DNA of 6,776 bases from the NCBI GenBank assembly GCA_015485755.1, contig WFTD01000032.1, positions 1 through 6,776 on the forward strand, read 5' to 3'. The notes below the pieces were generated by a model. It worked only from the letters and a program-made list of their open reading frames with translations, searched no databases and was not told where the DNA came from. This document shows, one piece after another, positions 1-6,103 of the stretch (position 1 is the stretch's first letter; the number at the start of each line of letters is the position of its first letter). This DNA is from Patescibacteria group bacterium (GTDB taxonomy: Bacteria; Patescibacteriota; Patescibacteriia; S139-126). Position numbers and translations under genes: made by a program.

Positions 1-99
1 ACCCGCCTGATTAAGAATTACGGCTACTGCGAAACCTGTGCAACGGACGTGCTAAACTACGTGGCCAGCATCTTTGCCCGCGGCGACATTCAGGAATAA
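1..99 (+). CDS. prkA: PrkA-family serine protein kinase, C-terminal end (partial)
   Basis: This is a partial gene entering from the left edge; frame 1 is open from base 1 to a TAA at 97-99, giving 32 residues. The tail contains GYCETCATDVLNYVASIFAR followed by GDIQE, which matches the conserved C-terminus of PrkA/YeaG kinases as I know them. PrkA proteins have an AAA+-like N-terminal region and a C-terminal kinase-like domain and are cytoplasmic. None of the catalytic parts are visible here, so the call rests on the tail and on context: PrkA genes are commonly followed by YhbH and SpoVR genes, exactly as here. The gap to the next start is only 17 bases and holds just its ribosome binding site, so the two are almost certainly co-transcribed. 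The real start and promoter lie outside the window. Confidence 0.85.
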   Translation, partial: TRLIKNYGYCETCATDVLNYVASIFARGDIQE

Positions 100-103
100 A
101 AAT

Positions 104-109
104 AGGAGG
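104..109 (+). promoter_or_regulatory. Strong Shine-Dalgarno for yhbH
   Basis: AGGAGG, continuing into a G-run, lies 7 bases before the ATG at 117. Two further in-frame ATGs follow at 126 and 132, but this spacing selects the first. Confidence 0.85.
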
Positions 110-116
110 GGGAAAG

Positions 117-1226
117 ATGACATTGATGAACATGGAAAATGATTACAATCGGTTTCGCCAGATAATTAAGGGCAAAATTAAGGAGAATCTGCGCAAATAT
201 ATTTCCAATGGTGAAATGATTGGTCGGAAAGGGAAAGAACTGGTTAGCATTCCCTTGCCGCAGATTGACATCCCCCGCTTCCGCTTTGGCCAACCTGGCC
301 AAGGCGGAGTTGCTCAAGGCGATGGCAATCCAGGCGATCCCCTCAGTCCTAGCGATGGTGAAGAGGGCGAAGGCCAGGCGGGTAATGAACCTGGTGCCCA
401 CGTCCGCGAAGTGGAATTAACCATGGACGAACTGGCGGAAATCCTGGGCGAGGAGCTGGAACTGCCCAACATTGAGCCGCGGGGAAAGAAGGAAATTGTT
501 TCACACAAGGACCGCTACACCGGCATCCGCCGGGTGGGACCGGAATCACTGCGCCACCACAAGCGCACCTTCAAAGAAGCGCTGAAGCGGCAAATTATTT
601 CCGGCCAGTTTAATGTGGAAAAGCCCCGCATAGTACCTATCCGGGATGACTACCGCTATCGCTCCTGGAAAACCACCACCAAGCCGGAAAGCAACGCGGT
701 CATCATCTATATGATGGATGTGTCTGGATCAATGGGAGAAGAGCAAAAGGAAATCGTTCGCCTGGAAACTTTCTGGATTGACACCTGGCTGCATTATCAG
801 TACAAAGGCCTTAAAACCCGCTACATTGTCCATGATGCCCGCGCTTACGAAGTGGACCGCGAGACCTTTTTCACCCTGAAAGAAAACGGCGGTACCGTTA
901 TTTCCACCGCCTACGAACTGGCGTTAAAGATTATTGAGAAGGACTATCCGGTGGATGAGTGGAACATTTACGCCTTTCACTTTTCCGACGGAGACAACTG
1001 GTCCCGAGATGACAACAAATACTGTCTGGAACTGCTGCGTGACCATCTCTTGCCCAAGGTGAATATGTTTGGTTACGGCCAGGTGGAAAGCACTTACGGC
1101 AGCGGCGAGTTTATTGAATTTTTAGAGCAACATCTCAATGAATGGGACAATCTAATATTGTCATGGATTGAAAGCAAAAATGACATTTACGACTCAATCA
1201 AAGACTTTCTGGGGAGGGGAAAATGA
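117..1226 (+). CDS. yhbH: YhbH/YeaH family protein (DUF444) with VWA domain
   Basis: This 369-residue cytoplasmic protein belongs to the DUF444 family (B. subtilis YhbH, E. coli YeaH). Residues 1-45 are basic and helical. Residues about 55-95 are a Gly/Pro/Glu-rich disordered linker, and 96-190 form the family-specific middle region. From about 193 a von Willebrand A fold begins. Its metal-ion-dependent adhesion site is recognisable: D201-x-S203-x-S205 in MDVSGSMGE, a Thr in ENGGT at T260, and an Asp in FSDGDN at D291, so the metal site looks intact. The length is near the Bacillus form and shorter than the E. coli form (about 430). Family knowledge places it in a stress- or sporulation-linked module with PrkA; its biochemical role is not settled, and a scaffold or adaptor role is inference from the VWA fold. 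Its stop overlaps the start of spoVR by 4 bases (ATGA), implying translational coupling. The start was chosen from the Shine-Dalgarno at 104-109. Confidence 0.95.
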   Translation: MTLMNMENDYNRFRQIIKGKIKENLRKYISNGEMIGRKGKELVSIPLPQIDIPRFRFGQPGQGGVAQGDGNPGDPLSPSDGEEGEGQAGNEPGAHVREVELTMDELAEILGEELELPNIEPRGKKEIVSHKDRYTGIRRVGPESLRHHKRTFKEALKRQIISGQFNVEKPRIVPIRDDYRYRSWKTTTKPESNAVIIYMMDVSGSMGEEQKEIVRLETFWIDTWLHYQYKGLKTRYIVHDARAYEVDRETFFTLKENGGTVISTAYELALKIIEKDYPVDEWNIYAFHFSDGDNWSRDDNKYCLELLRDHLLPKVNMFGYGQVESTYGSGEFIEFLEQHLNEWDNLILSWIESKNDIYDSIKDFLGRGK

Positions 1227-2734
1227 ATGCTAGAAAAAAAGATATATTAGCCCTTCAGCCGGAAATTGAAAAATTGGCCCGCTCCTACGGGTTAGACTTC
1301 TTTCCAGTGATTTTTGAACTGGTGGATTACGACACCATGAATCAGCTGGCAGCCTACGGCGGTTTTCCCACCCGCTATCCCCATTGGCGCTTTGGCATGG
1401 AATACGACCAACTTGCCAAAGGGTACCGCTATGGGCTGCAAAAAATTTACGAAATGGTCATTAACACGAATCCCTGCTATGCTTATCTAATGGATGTGAA
1501 TGCTCTGGTAGACCAGAAACTGGTTATGGCGCATGTCTATGCCCATTGCGACTTTTTCAAAAACAACTTTTACTTTTCCCACACTAACCGCAAGATGATT
1601 GATGAGATGGCCAATCACGCTGTCAGGATTAGAGGCTATATTGACCGCTTTGGCTTGGAAACAGTAGAAAATTTTATTGATATTTGTCTCTCCTTGGAAA
1701 ATTTAATTGACTACCACTCTCCATACATTAAACGAAAAGAAGATGATGATAAAAATGCCTCCAACAATAGACCCAATTCCCGCATCAAGAAGCTGAAAAG
1801 CAAAAAGTACATGGAAAAATATATCAATCCGCCGGAATTCATTGATGCACAAAAACAGCAGATTAAAAAGAGACAAGAGGCAAAAACAAAAAAAGCAGAA
1901 CATCTGCCAGAACAGCCAGAGCGAGATGTGCTCCTTTTTCTACTAGAACATGCCCCGCTAGAAAATTGGCAACAAGATATCCTGGCCATTATTCGGGAAG
2001 AAGCCTACTATTTTGCGCCCCAGGGCATGACCAAAATTATGAATGAAGGCTGGGCCACTTACTGGCACGCCACCATGATGACCCGCAACCTGCTGCATCC
2101 CAAAGAAGTAGTTGATTATGCTGAGCACCACTCCGGCACCGTGGCCAATCATCCGGGCAGGTTGAACCCTTATCGCATCGGCTACCTGCTGTTTCAGGAT
2201 ATTGAAGACCGCTGGAACAAAGGGAAATTCGGGAAAGAATGGGAAGAATGCGACGACTGGCGGGAAAAGAAAAACTGGGACAAACAACTGGGTCTGGGGC
2301 GTCAGAAAATATTTGAAGTACGCAAAATCTACAATGATGTCACATTCATTGACACATTCCTTACCGAAGAATTTGCGCGGGAACATAAACTATTCTCCTT
2401 TGCATATAATAAAGAAAACAAAAGGTACGAAATTGAATCGCGCGAATTTCATTTAATCAAGCAACGCCTATTGCAAAGTTTGACCAATATGGGACAACCC
2501 ATTATTGAAGTGCTTGATGCTAATTACAAAAACAGGGGTGAACTACTGCTCCGACATAAATTTGAAGGAATTCCGCTTGATGAAGTACACACAAAAGAAG
2601 CGCTCGCTAATTTAAATAAAATTTGGAAAAGGCCTGTGCATATTACAACGAAAGACGAGGAGGGAACTCCTATTATGCTCGGTTTTGATGGCAAAAATCA
2701 TTACACCAAACAACGACGCAAAAAGAAAAAATAA
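1223..2734 (+). CDS. spoVR: SpoVR family protein (YcgB-like)
   Basis: At 503 residues this is full length for the family (E. coli YcgB about 510, B. subtilis SpoVR about 470). The N-terminal domain (about 10-165) has the conserved GGFPTRYPHWRFGMEYD stretch (46-62) and FYFSHTNRKMIDEMANHA (116-133). A charged Lys/Glu-rich linker spans about 167-232. The second conserved block begins at DVLLFLLEHAP (235-245) and includes the family hallmark MNEGWATYWH (273-282). The C-terminal part (about 405-490) resembles the usual SpoVR tail and ends in a Lys/Arg-rich tract (496-503). The His and Glu residues in these blocks are strongly conserved, but no enzymatic activity is established to my knowledge. In Bacillus SpoVR is needed for proper spore cortex formation; the family also occurs in non-spore-formers. 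A G-rich Shine-Dalgarno (1211-1219) precedes the ATG, which overlaps the yhbH stop. It is the last gene of the operon, and a terminator follows 6 bases after its stop. Confidence 0.95.
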   Translation: MNARKKDILALQPEIEKLARSYGLDFFPVIFELVDYDTMNQLAAYGGFPTRYPHWRFGMEYDQLAKGYRYGLQKIYEMVINTNPCYAYLMDVNALVDQKLVMAHVYAHCDFFKNNFYFSHTNRKMIDEMANHAVRIRGYIDRFGLETVENFIDICLSLENLIDYHSPYIKRKEDDDKNASNNRPNSRIKKLKSKKYMEKYINPPEFIDAQKQQIKKRQEAKTKKAEHLPEQPERDVLLFLLEHAPLENWQQDILAIIREEAYYFAPQGMTKIMNEGWATYWHATMMTRNLLHPKEVVDYAEHHSGTVANHPGRLNPYRIGYLLFQDIEDRWNKGKFGKEWEECDDWREKKNWDKQLGLGRQKIFEVRKIYNDVTFIDTFLTEEFAREHKLFSFAYNKENKRYEIESREFHLIKQRLLQSLTNMGQPIIEVLDANYKNRGELLLRHKFEGIPLDEVHTKEALANLNKIWKRPVHITTKDEEGTPIMLGFDGKNHYTKQRRKKKK

Positions 2735-2740
2735 TATACA

Positions 2741-2769
2741 AAGCTTCCCTTAAAAGGGAAGCTTTTTTT
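2741..2769 (+). terminator. Intrinsic terminator of the prkA-yhbH-spoVR operon
   Basis: A perfect 10-bp stem, AAGCTTCCCT (2741-2750) with AGGGAAGCTT (2755-2764), has a TAAA loop and is followed by seven T (2763-2769). It starts 6 bases after the spoVR stop. Confidence 0.95.
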
Positions 2770-2771
2770 AC

Positions 2772-2800
2772 TTGCCAGAAAAAATAAATTGCTTTATACT
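2772..2800 (+). promoter_or_regulatory. Sigma70-type promoter for the 157-residue gene
   Basis: TTGCCA (2772-2777) and TATACT (2795-2800) are separated by exactly 17 bases. Each differs from consensus at one or two positions. It starts right after the preceding terminator, and transcription would begin near 2807, leaving a leader of about 29 bases with an AGGAGG at 2825-2830. Confidence 0.75.
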
Positions 2801-2835
2801 CAAAAAAGCACCTAAACAAAATAAAGGAGGGTAAA

Positions 2836-3309
2836 ATGAGCTGGGGAGAATTTTTATGGGAAAATATCCAGGCAGCACAAGGGGGGGATCCTAAAATTAA
2901 ATTATTTCACTATCGGGATAAAGAAAGCGGAAATGTATTTGAAATAGGCTTTGCAGAAATTGAAGAGCACTCAATTGTCCTGACTCACCTTAGAATCACA
3001 GCCAAAGAATATTTCACCATAAGAAGCCTGGAACAAGCGGTAAAATACATTGAAAGCGATATAACATACCTGGAAGAATCTTTTGCTCTAATAGAGGCAA
3101 CTCCCTACCAAATAAAACTACGAAGTAATAAACCATTCTCAAACAAAGAGAAAAAAGAATTTTATGAAATAACAATTACTGAAAAATCTTTACTTTTGCA
3201 ACGCTGGAGATATCAAGAAAAAACAAAACGGCCGATCCCCTTTACCCTTACTCGTGGAATCTTTGTTAGATTGATAAACGACCTTACTTTTGCCTTAAAT
3301 ATTATTTAA
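2836..3309 (+). CDS. Hypothetical protein, 157 residues, stand-alone transcription unit
   Basis: I do not recognise this protein. It is 157 residues, predicted cytoplasmic, with no signal peptide, membrane segment or cysteine. The pattern suggests an alpha/beta fold: beta-like stretches near 21-55 (KLFHYRDKESG, then VFEIGFAEIEEHSIVLTHLRI), a helix near 62-80 (RSLEQAVKYIESDITYLEE), more strands near 84-95 and 110-125, and a C-terminal hydrophobic helix (about 140-157). It is a real gene: AGGAGG lies 5 bases before the ATG, a good promoter sits upstream (2772-2800), and a terminator starts 7 bases after the stop. It is separated from spoVR by a terminator and so is not part of that operon. It is more AT-rich than the upstream operon. 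A run of seven G occurs at codons 16-18 (2881-2887). No function is offered. Confidence 0.85.
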   Translation: MSWGEFLWENIQAAQGGDPKIKLFHYRDKESGNVFEIGFAEIEEHSIVLTHLRITAKEYFTIRSLEQAVKYIESDITYLEESFALIEATPYQIKLRSNKPFSNKEKKEFYEITITEKSLLLQRWRYQEKTKRPIPFTLTRGIFVRLINDLTFALNII

Positions 3310-3316
3310 CTTAAAT

Positions 3317-3340
3317 ACGCGCGTTTTCGCGCGTTTTTTT
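3317..3340 (+). terminator. Intrinsic terminator after the 157-residue gene
   Basis: The stem is ACGCGCG (3317-3323) with CGCGCGT (3328-3334), loop TTTT, and a T run from 3334 to 3340. The last T bases overlap the stop codon of the convergent uppS gene (3339-3341). On the opposite strand the hairpin lacks a good T tail (it is followed by ATTTAAG), so it looks mainly rightward. Confidence 0.9.
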
Positions 3341-4025
3341 ATTTGCCAAATCTCCTTTGCCTTTTGCTAAACTCCCTGATAATCTCTCTAATTTCTTTTT
3401 CTCCAAAATCAGGCCACAGTGTTTTGGTAAAATAAAGCTCGCTATAAACGCCCTGCCAAGGGAGAAAATTTGACAACCTCATCTCCCCGCTTGATCTGAC
3501 TATCATATCAGGATCAGGCACATCAGCAGAAAACAAATAAGAAGAAAATAATTTTTCTGAAAGCCTGGCAGGATTTATTTGCTCTTTGAGGATTTTTTTA
3601 ACTGCCTGCAGAATTTCCAGCCTCCCCCCGTAGTTAAAGCAAATATTAAAATTAAGGGCTGTATTTCCTTGGGTCGCTTTTTCTGCCGCCTGCAATTTGC
3701 GTAAAAGTTCCTTATCCAAACCTTTTTTATCACCCCAAATCCTCACCCTGACATTATGCTCATTAAAATAGGAAACCCCGCCGCCAATGTATTTATAAGC
3801 CAGCCTCATCAAATAACCAACTTCTCTTTTGCTGCGTTGCCAATTCTCAGTAGAAAAAGCATAAACAGTCAAATGGGGAATATTGTATTTCAAACATGCC
3901 CCAATCACCCTTTTGACTGCCTCAATTCCCTCCCGATGGCCAGCCAGAGTAGGCAGTCCCCTTTTCTTTGCCCAGCGGCGGTTGCCATCCAAAATAATCG
4001 CCAAATGTCTAAGGTTGTGTTGCAT
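3339..4025 (-). CDS. uppS: Isoprenyl transferase (cis-prenyltransferase, UppS family)
   Basis: This 228-residue soluble enzyme condenses isopentenyl diphosphate onto an allylic diphosphate in cis configuration. In most bacteria the product is undecaprenyl diphosphate, the lipid carrier for peptidoglycan and other wall polymers. All family blocks are present in order: HLAIILDGNRRWA (7-19) with catalytic Asp13; AGHREG with His30; VYAFSTENWQRS (54-65) with the Ser/Glu-Asn-Trp-Arg signature; FNYGGRLEI (130-138); and PDPDMIVRSSGEMRLSNF (170-187) followed by LPWQGVYSELYF (188-199). It is slightly shorter than the E. coli and B. subtilis enzymes (about 250-260). Block I reads NRRW instead of the usual NGRW; this variant is seen in some actinobacterial short-chain and archaeal homologues, so product chain length is not certain. 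The ATG at 4025 has no recognisable Shine-Dalgarno, but the conserved block begins 6 residues in and leaves little room for another start. The upstream gene is separated from it by a terminator-like hairpin. Confidence 0.95.
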   Translation of the reverse strand: MQHNLRHLAIILDGNRRWAKKRGLPTLAGHREGIEAVKRVIGACLKYNIPHLTVYAFSTENWQRSKREVGYLMRLAYKYIGGGVSYFNEHNVRVRIWGDKKGLDKELLRKLQAAEKATQGNTALNFNICFNYGGRLEILQAVKKILKEQINPARLSEKLFSSYLFSADVPDPDMIVRSSGEMRLSNFLPWQGVYSELYFTKTLWPDFGEKEIREIIREFSKRQRRFGK

Positions 4026-4046
4026 ATTTACAGCAATTAATATTAC

Positions 4047-4082
4047 AAAAATTATAGCCGAAATATAAATTTCGGCTATAAT
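4047..4082 (-). terminator. Intrinsic terminator between the exported-protein gene and uppS
   Basis: A perfect 14-bp inverted repeat (4051-4064 with 4069-4082, 4-base loop) reads leftward as an AT/GC-mixed hairpin ending in a run of five T (4051-4047). It begins 20 bases beyond the stop of the 575-residue gene. Being symmetric, it also carries TATAAT at 4051-4056 on the leftward strand, 26 bases before the uppS start; a -10 role is possible, but no matching -35 is seen. Confidence 0.75.
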
Positions 4083-4101
4083 TTACTATTACTAAAAGTA
4101 T

Positions 4102-5829
4102 TTACAAAGAAGAATCTGTTTTGTCACTGCTAGCGCTAGAAAGATCATCGCTCTCATCAACTGTTTCCAATACCTCCTCTACCTCTGTCTCTACCTCATT
4201 GATAGCATCATCAGCCTCGTCAACAATTTCCTCTACCACCTCATTAACTTCATCCAAAGCCGTCTCTGGATCATCGTCAATTTCTGGCAAGGTTGGGAAC
4301 ATTACTACTTTATAAGCCTCAATCAAAGGCAAACTCTTATGTCTTACTCCCCTAACTAGCACTCTATCACCTACTGACAACTCTGCCAAAGTAACTTCCT
4401 TTCCTCCCATCATAATCTTTGTTTTATCGCTTACATTAACCCTCATCTCTTTGGCTGGCAATCTTTTAATAACATCTCCCAATTTTACGCCAGACCTTTT
4501 AATCCGCTTGGATTTTATTCTTTTAATTACCATTTTTCTTGCCCGCTGCAAGCGCTGCTTAGCTTGCCGCAATCTTTGTTTGGCCTTATTTATCCTCTCT
4601 TCTACTTTTGATCGCCACTCGGGTGGCAATTGATCCAAGTTGTCTGGAGTCATTTCCGCTTGCAAAGATTTCTGCCTGGCTTTGACAATCTCCTTCAATT
4701 TAACCCGCGGTAAATAACGCACCGGGTACCAATTCATCATAAAATATCCCTGGTCAGCATTAATCTCGGTTACTGTACCCAAATGGCCAAATACATGCGT
4801 CATCCAAATAGACTCATTCTTTATCAATTTAGCATCAACTGTGCCGTCATCATTAACTCTGCCAACTATATGTAAAATGTCTCCTGGAGTAAACTCAGCC
4901 AAGGTAGTCCTGCCAAAATATTTTCTTACCAATACCGTATCCTCAGTGACATTGACAGTCACCAGCTTGCCTTCTGTGCCAATCAGATTGTTAACATCAT
5001 TTGGTCTTAAAGTAGGCGTAGGCAATATTTTTACCTGTAAAGTGGTTGGGACAACGGTGCTGTTTATCCTAACCAACTCTACTTTGGGGATGAAAGTTCT
5101 GATCTTCATAAATAAATCTTTCCCCCGGCGCAACACTACAATAATTTTAGCCTCTGGCTCGCTTTCACCACTACCTGCAAATGTCCGACCGCGAATGCGA
5201 TCACCAACTCTCAAATCATCCAAACTAGCCGGGTTTTTCAGTCCAGCTACTATTCTTGTGCGATCAGTTACCCGAACTGTATATTCTCTTTGCATCCAAG
5301 TGTAAGTAACTTTGCTCTGATCTTTATCTATCTTGGTTATCCATCCGTTTATCCCCCTAAATTTGCGCGGCAAAAACGACAAATTTATCAAGGTTGTTGC
5401 TGTTACGGTATTAGTATTTTTATTAAGATTTCCTATAACTCTAATCTGATCACCAGGAATCCAATCAGATAAACTGGTAAAGCCAAAAGCTCTTTTGCCT
5501 AAAATCGTATCTTTCTCAACCTCAATAGTGTAATGAGTCTTGGTCTTATTATCAGCTACAATAATAGTTGTGGGGAGCTCGGTCGTGCCGATTTCAATCA
5601 AAACACCGGCAAAATTGACTAGCTGCTTTTCTTCTGATAGGCCATCTTCTGATAAAACTACCCGGCACTCGCCTTCATAGGCTACTTCTACATCCGCTGC
5701 TAATGCCTCATCTTCACTTGCATAAGTATTGCCGTCAACCCCGCAAACTTTGCCACTGGCCTGGGCGGTCGCGGCAAAACTCCAGGGCAGTAAAGCTGCA
5801 ATGAGTAATATATAAATAATTTTTTTCAT
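4102..5829 (-). CDS. Exported protein: degenerate Kazal-like motif plus DUF5666-like repeats, basic insert, acidic tail
   Basis: This is a 575-residue exported protein of unknown function. Residues 1-24 are a Sec signal peptide (MKK, hydrophobic core, then TAQA before S25). Residues 27-55 keep Kazal signatures, VCGVDGNTY (28-36) and YEGEC (51-55), but only two cysteines, C29 and C55, are present. Four modules resembling the DUF5666 beta-barrel type follow, each marked by an S/T-L-x-x-[LFW]-x-x-G-D core: SLSDWIPGD (119-127), SLDDLRVGD (202-210), TLAEFTPGD (309-317) and TLAELSVGD (480-488). The fourth module, starting near 345, is interrupted by a Lys/Arg-rich, probably coiled-coil helix (about 380-447). 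The last 60 residues (516-575) are very acidic. No membrane anchor or sorting signal is seen, so it is likely secreted or loosely surface-bound. The start fits the signal peptide, but there is no Shine-Dalgarno. An extended -10 promoter lies upstream and a hairpin terminator downstream. Confidence 0.85.
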   Translation of the reverse strand: MKKIIYILLIAALLPWSFAATAQASGKVCGVDGNTYASEDEALAADVEVAYEGECRVVLSEDGLSEEKQLVNFAGVLIEIGTTELPTTIIVADNKTKTHYTIEVEKDTILGKRAFGFTSLSDWIPGDQIRVIGNLNKNTNTVTATTLINLSFLPRKFRGINGWITKIDKDQSKVTYTWMQREYTVRVTDRTRIVAGLKNPASLDDLRVGDRIRGRTFAGSGESEPEAKIIVVLRRGKDLFMKIRTFIPKVELVRINSTVVPTTLQVKILPTPTLRPNDVNNLIGTEGKLVTVNVTEDTVLVRKYFGRTTLAEFTPGDILHIVGRVNDDGTVDAKLIKNESIWMTHVFGHLGTVTEINADQGYFMMNWYPVRYLPRVKLKEIVKARQKSLQAEMTPDNLDQLPPEWRSKVEERINKAKQRLRQAKQRLQRARKMVIKRIKSKRIKRSGVKLGDVIKRLPAKEMRVNVSDKTKIMMGGKEVTLAELSVGDRVLVRGVRHKSLPLIEAYKVVMFPTLPEIDDDPETALDEVNEVVEEIVDEADDAINEVETEVEEVLETVDESDDLSSASSDKTDSSL

Positions 5830-5856
5830 AAGCGCGCTTTAATTATCTCAATTTAA

Positions 5857-5865
5857 ATTATAACA
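5857..5865 (-). promoter_or_regulatory. Extended -10 promoter for the 575-residue exported protein
   Basis: Read leftward, TGTTATAAT is a perfect extended -10 (TGN plus TATAAT), with a further TGTG upstream. No good -35 is seen at 16-18 bases, which is usual for extended -10 promoters. Transcription would start near 5850, about 21 bases before the ATG. Confidence 0.65.
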
Positions 5866-5878
5866 CACAATCCCAACC

Positions 5879-5904
5879 AAAAACAGCCCCCTATGAGGCT
5901 GCTT
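5879..5904 (-). terminator. Intrinsic terminator overlapping the end of the 48-residue gene
   Basis: Read leftward, CAGCCTC (5901-5895) pairs with GGGGCTG (5890-5884), with one T-G wobble, around the 4-base loop ATAG, and is followed by TTTTT (5883-5879). The stem is extended by flanking A-T pairs. The stop codon TAG (5893-5891) lies in the loop, so the hairpin includes the last codons of the gene. Confidence 0.8.
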
Positions 5905-6037
5905 GATTGGCGCGAAATTTGCCGCGATAGTGTTTTTTGAACTTTCCACTGGACAAAGAAGCCTTTCCCTGCCTGCTCTTCTTGAACTTGGGCAACTTCA
6001 CTCCTGTGGTGACTTTGTTGCTTTTTCTTTTTGCCAT
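5891..6037 (-). CDS. Small highly basic protein, 48 residues
   Basis: This short gene encodes MAKRKSNKVTTGVKLPKFKK (1-20), then SRQGKASLSSGKFKKHYRGK (21-40) and FRANQAAS (41-48). It carries 18 Lys/Arg and no Asp or Glu, so it is probably a nucleic-acid- or ribosome-associated cytoplasmic protein; that is inference from charge. The C-terminal pattern GKFKKHYRGKFR loosely recalls the GK...YGKYR end of the small ribosomal protein THX, but the match is too weak for a call. Support that it is real: a good promoter 58-36 bases before the start (6100-6073), a weak purine-rich AAGAAG upstream of the ATG, and an intrinsic terminator wrapped around its stop codon. Together these make a compact unit with little spare sequence, as expected for a well-expressed small gene. 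It sits between a PEBP lipoprotein gene and an exported-protein gene, with no functional link evident. Confidence 0.8.
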   Translation of the reverse strand: MAKRKSNKVTTGVKLPKFKKSRQGKASLSSGKFKKHYRGKFRANQAAS

Positions 6038-6072
6038 ATTATTCTTCTTAATAATCAAACAACAATAAAGGC

Positions 6073-6100
6073 ATTATACACAACTGCTGCTAAAAATCAA
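6073..6100 (-). promoter_or_regulatory. Sigma70-type promoter for the 48-residue gene
   Basis: Read leftward, TTGATT (6100-6095), a 16-base spacer and a perfect TATAAT (6078-6073). Transcription would start near 6066, giving a leader of about 28 bases. It sits directly after the stop of the PEBP gene (6104-6106). Confidence 0.75.
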
Positions 6101-6103
6101 GGG

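Noticed and set aside
1690..1960. AT-rich patch in spoVR that might mark an insertion
   Set aside because: It coincides with the Lys/Glu-rich linker found between conserved blocks in other SpoVR proteins, so amino-acid composition accounts for it.
1958..2386. 142-codon open frame on the - strand within spoVR
   Set aside because: It lies antisense to conserved SpoVR blocks and has no initiation signals.
4150..4260. Repetitive CTC/TCATC-rich stretch
   Set aside because: It is explained by codons for the acidic Glu/Asp-rich C-terminal tail; no exact tandem unit or CRISPR-like spacing.
4841..5305. 154-codon open frame on the + strand within the exported-protein gene
   Set aside because: It is antisense to a clear signal-peptide protein with repeated modules; Ser/Thr/Val-rich composition and absence of start signals mark it as a shadow frame.
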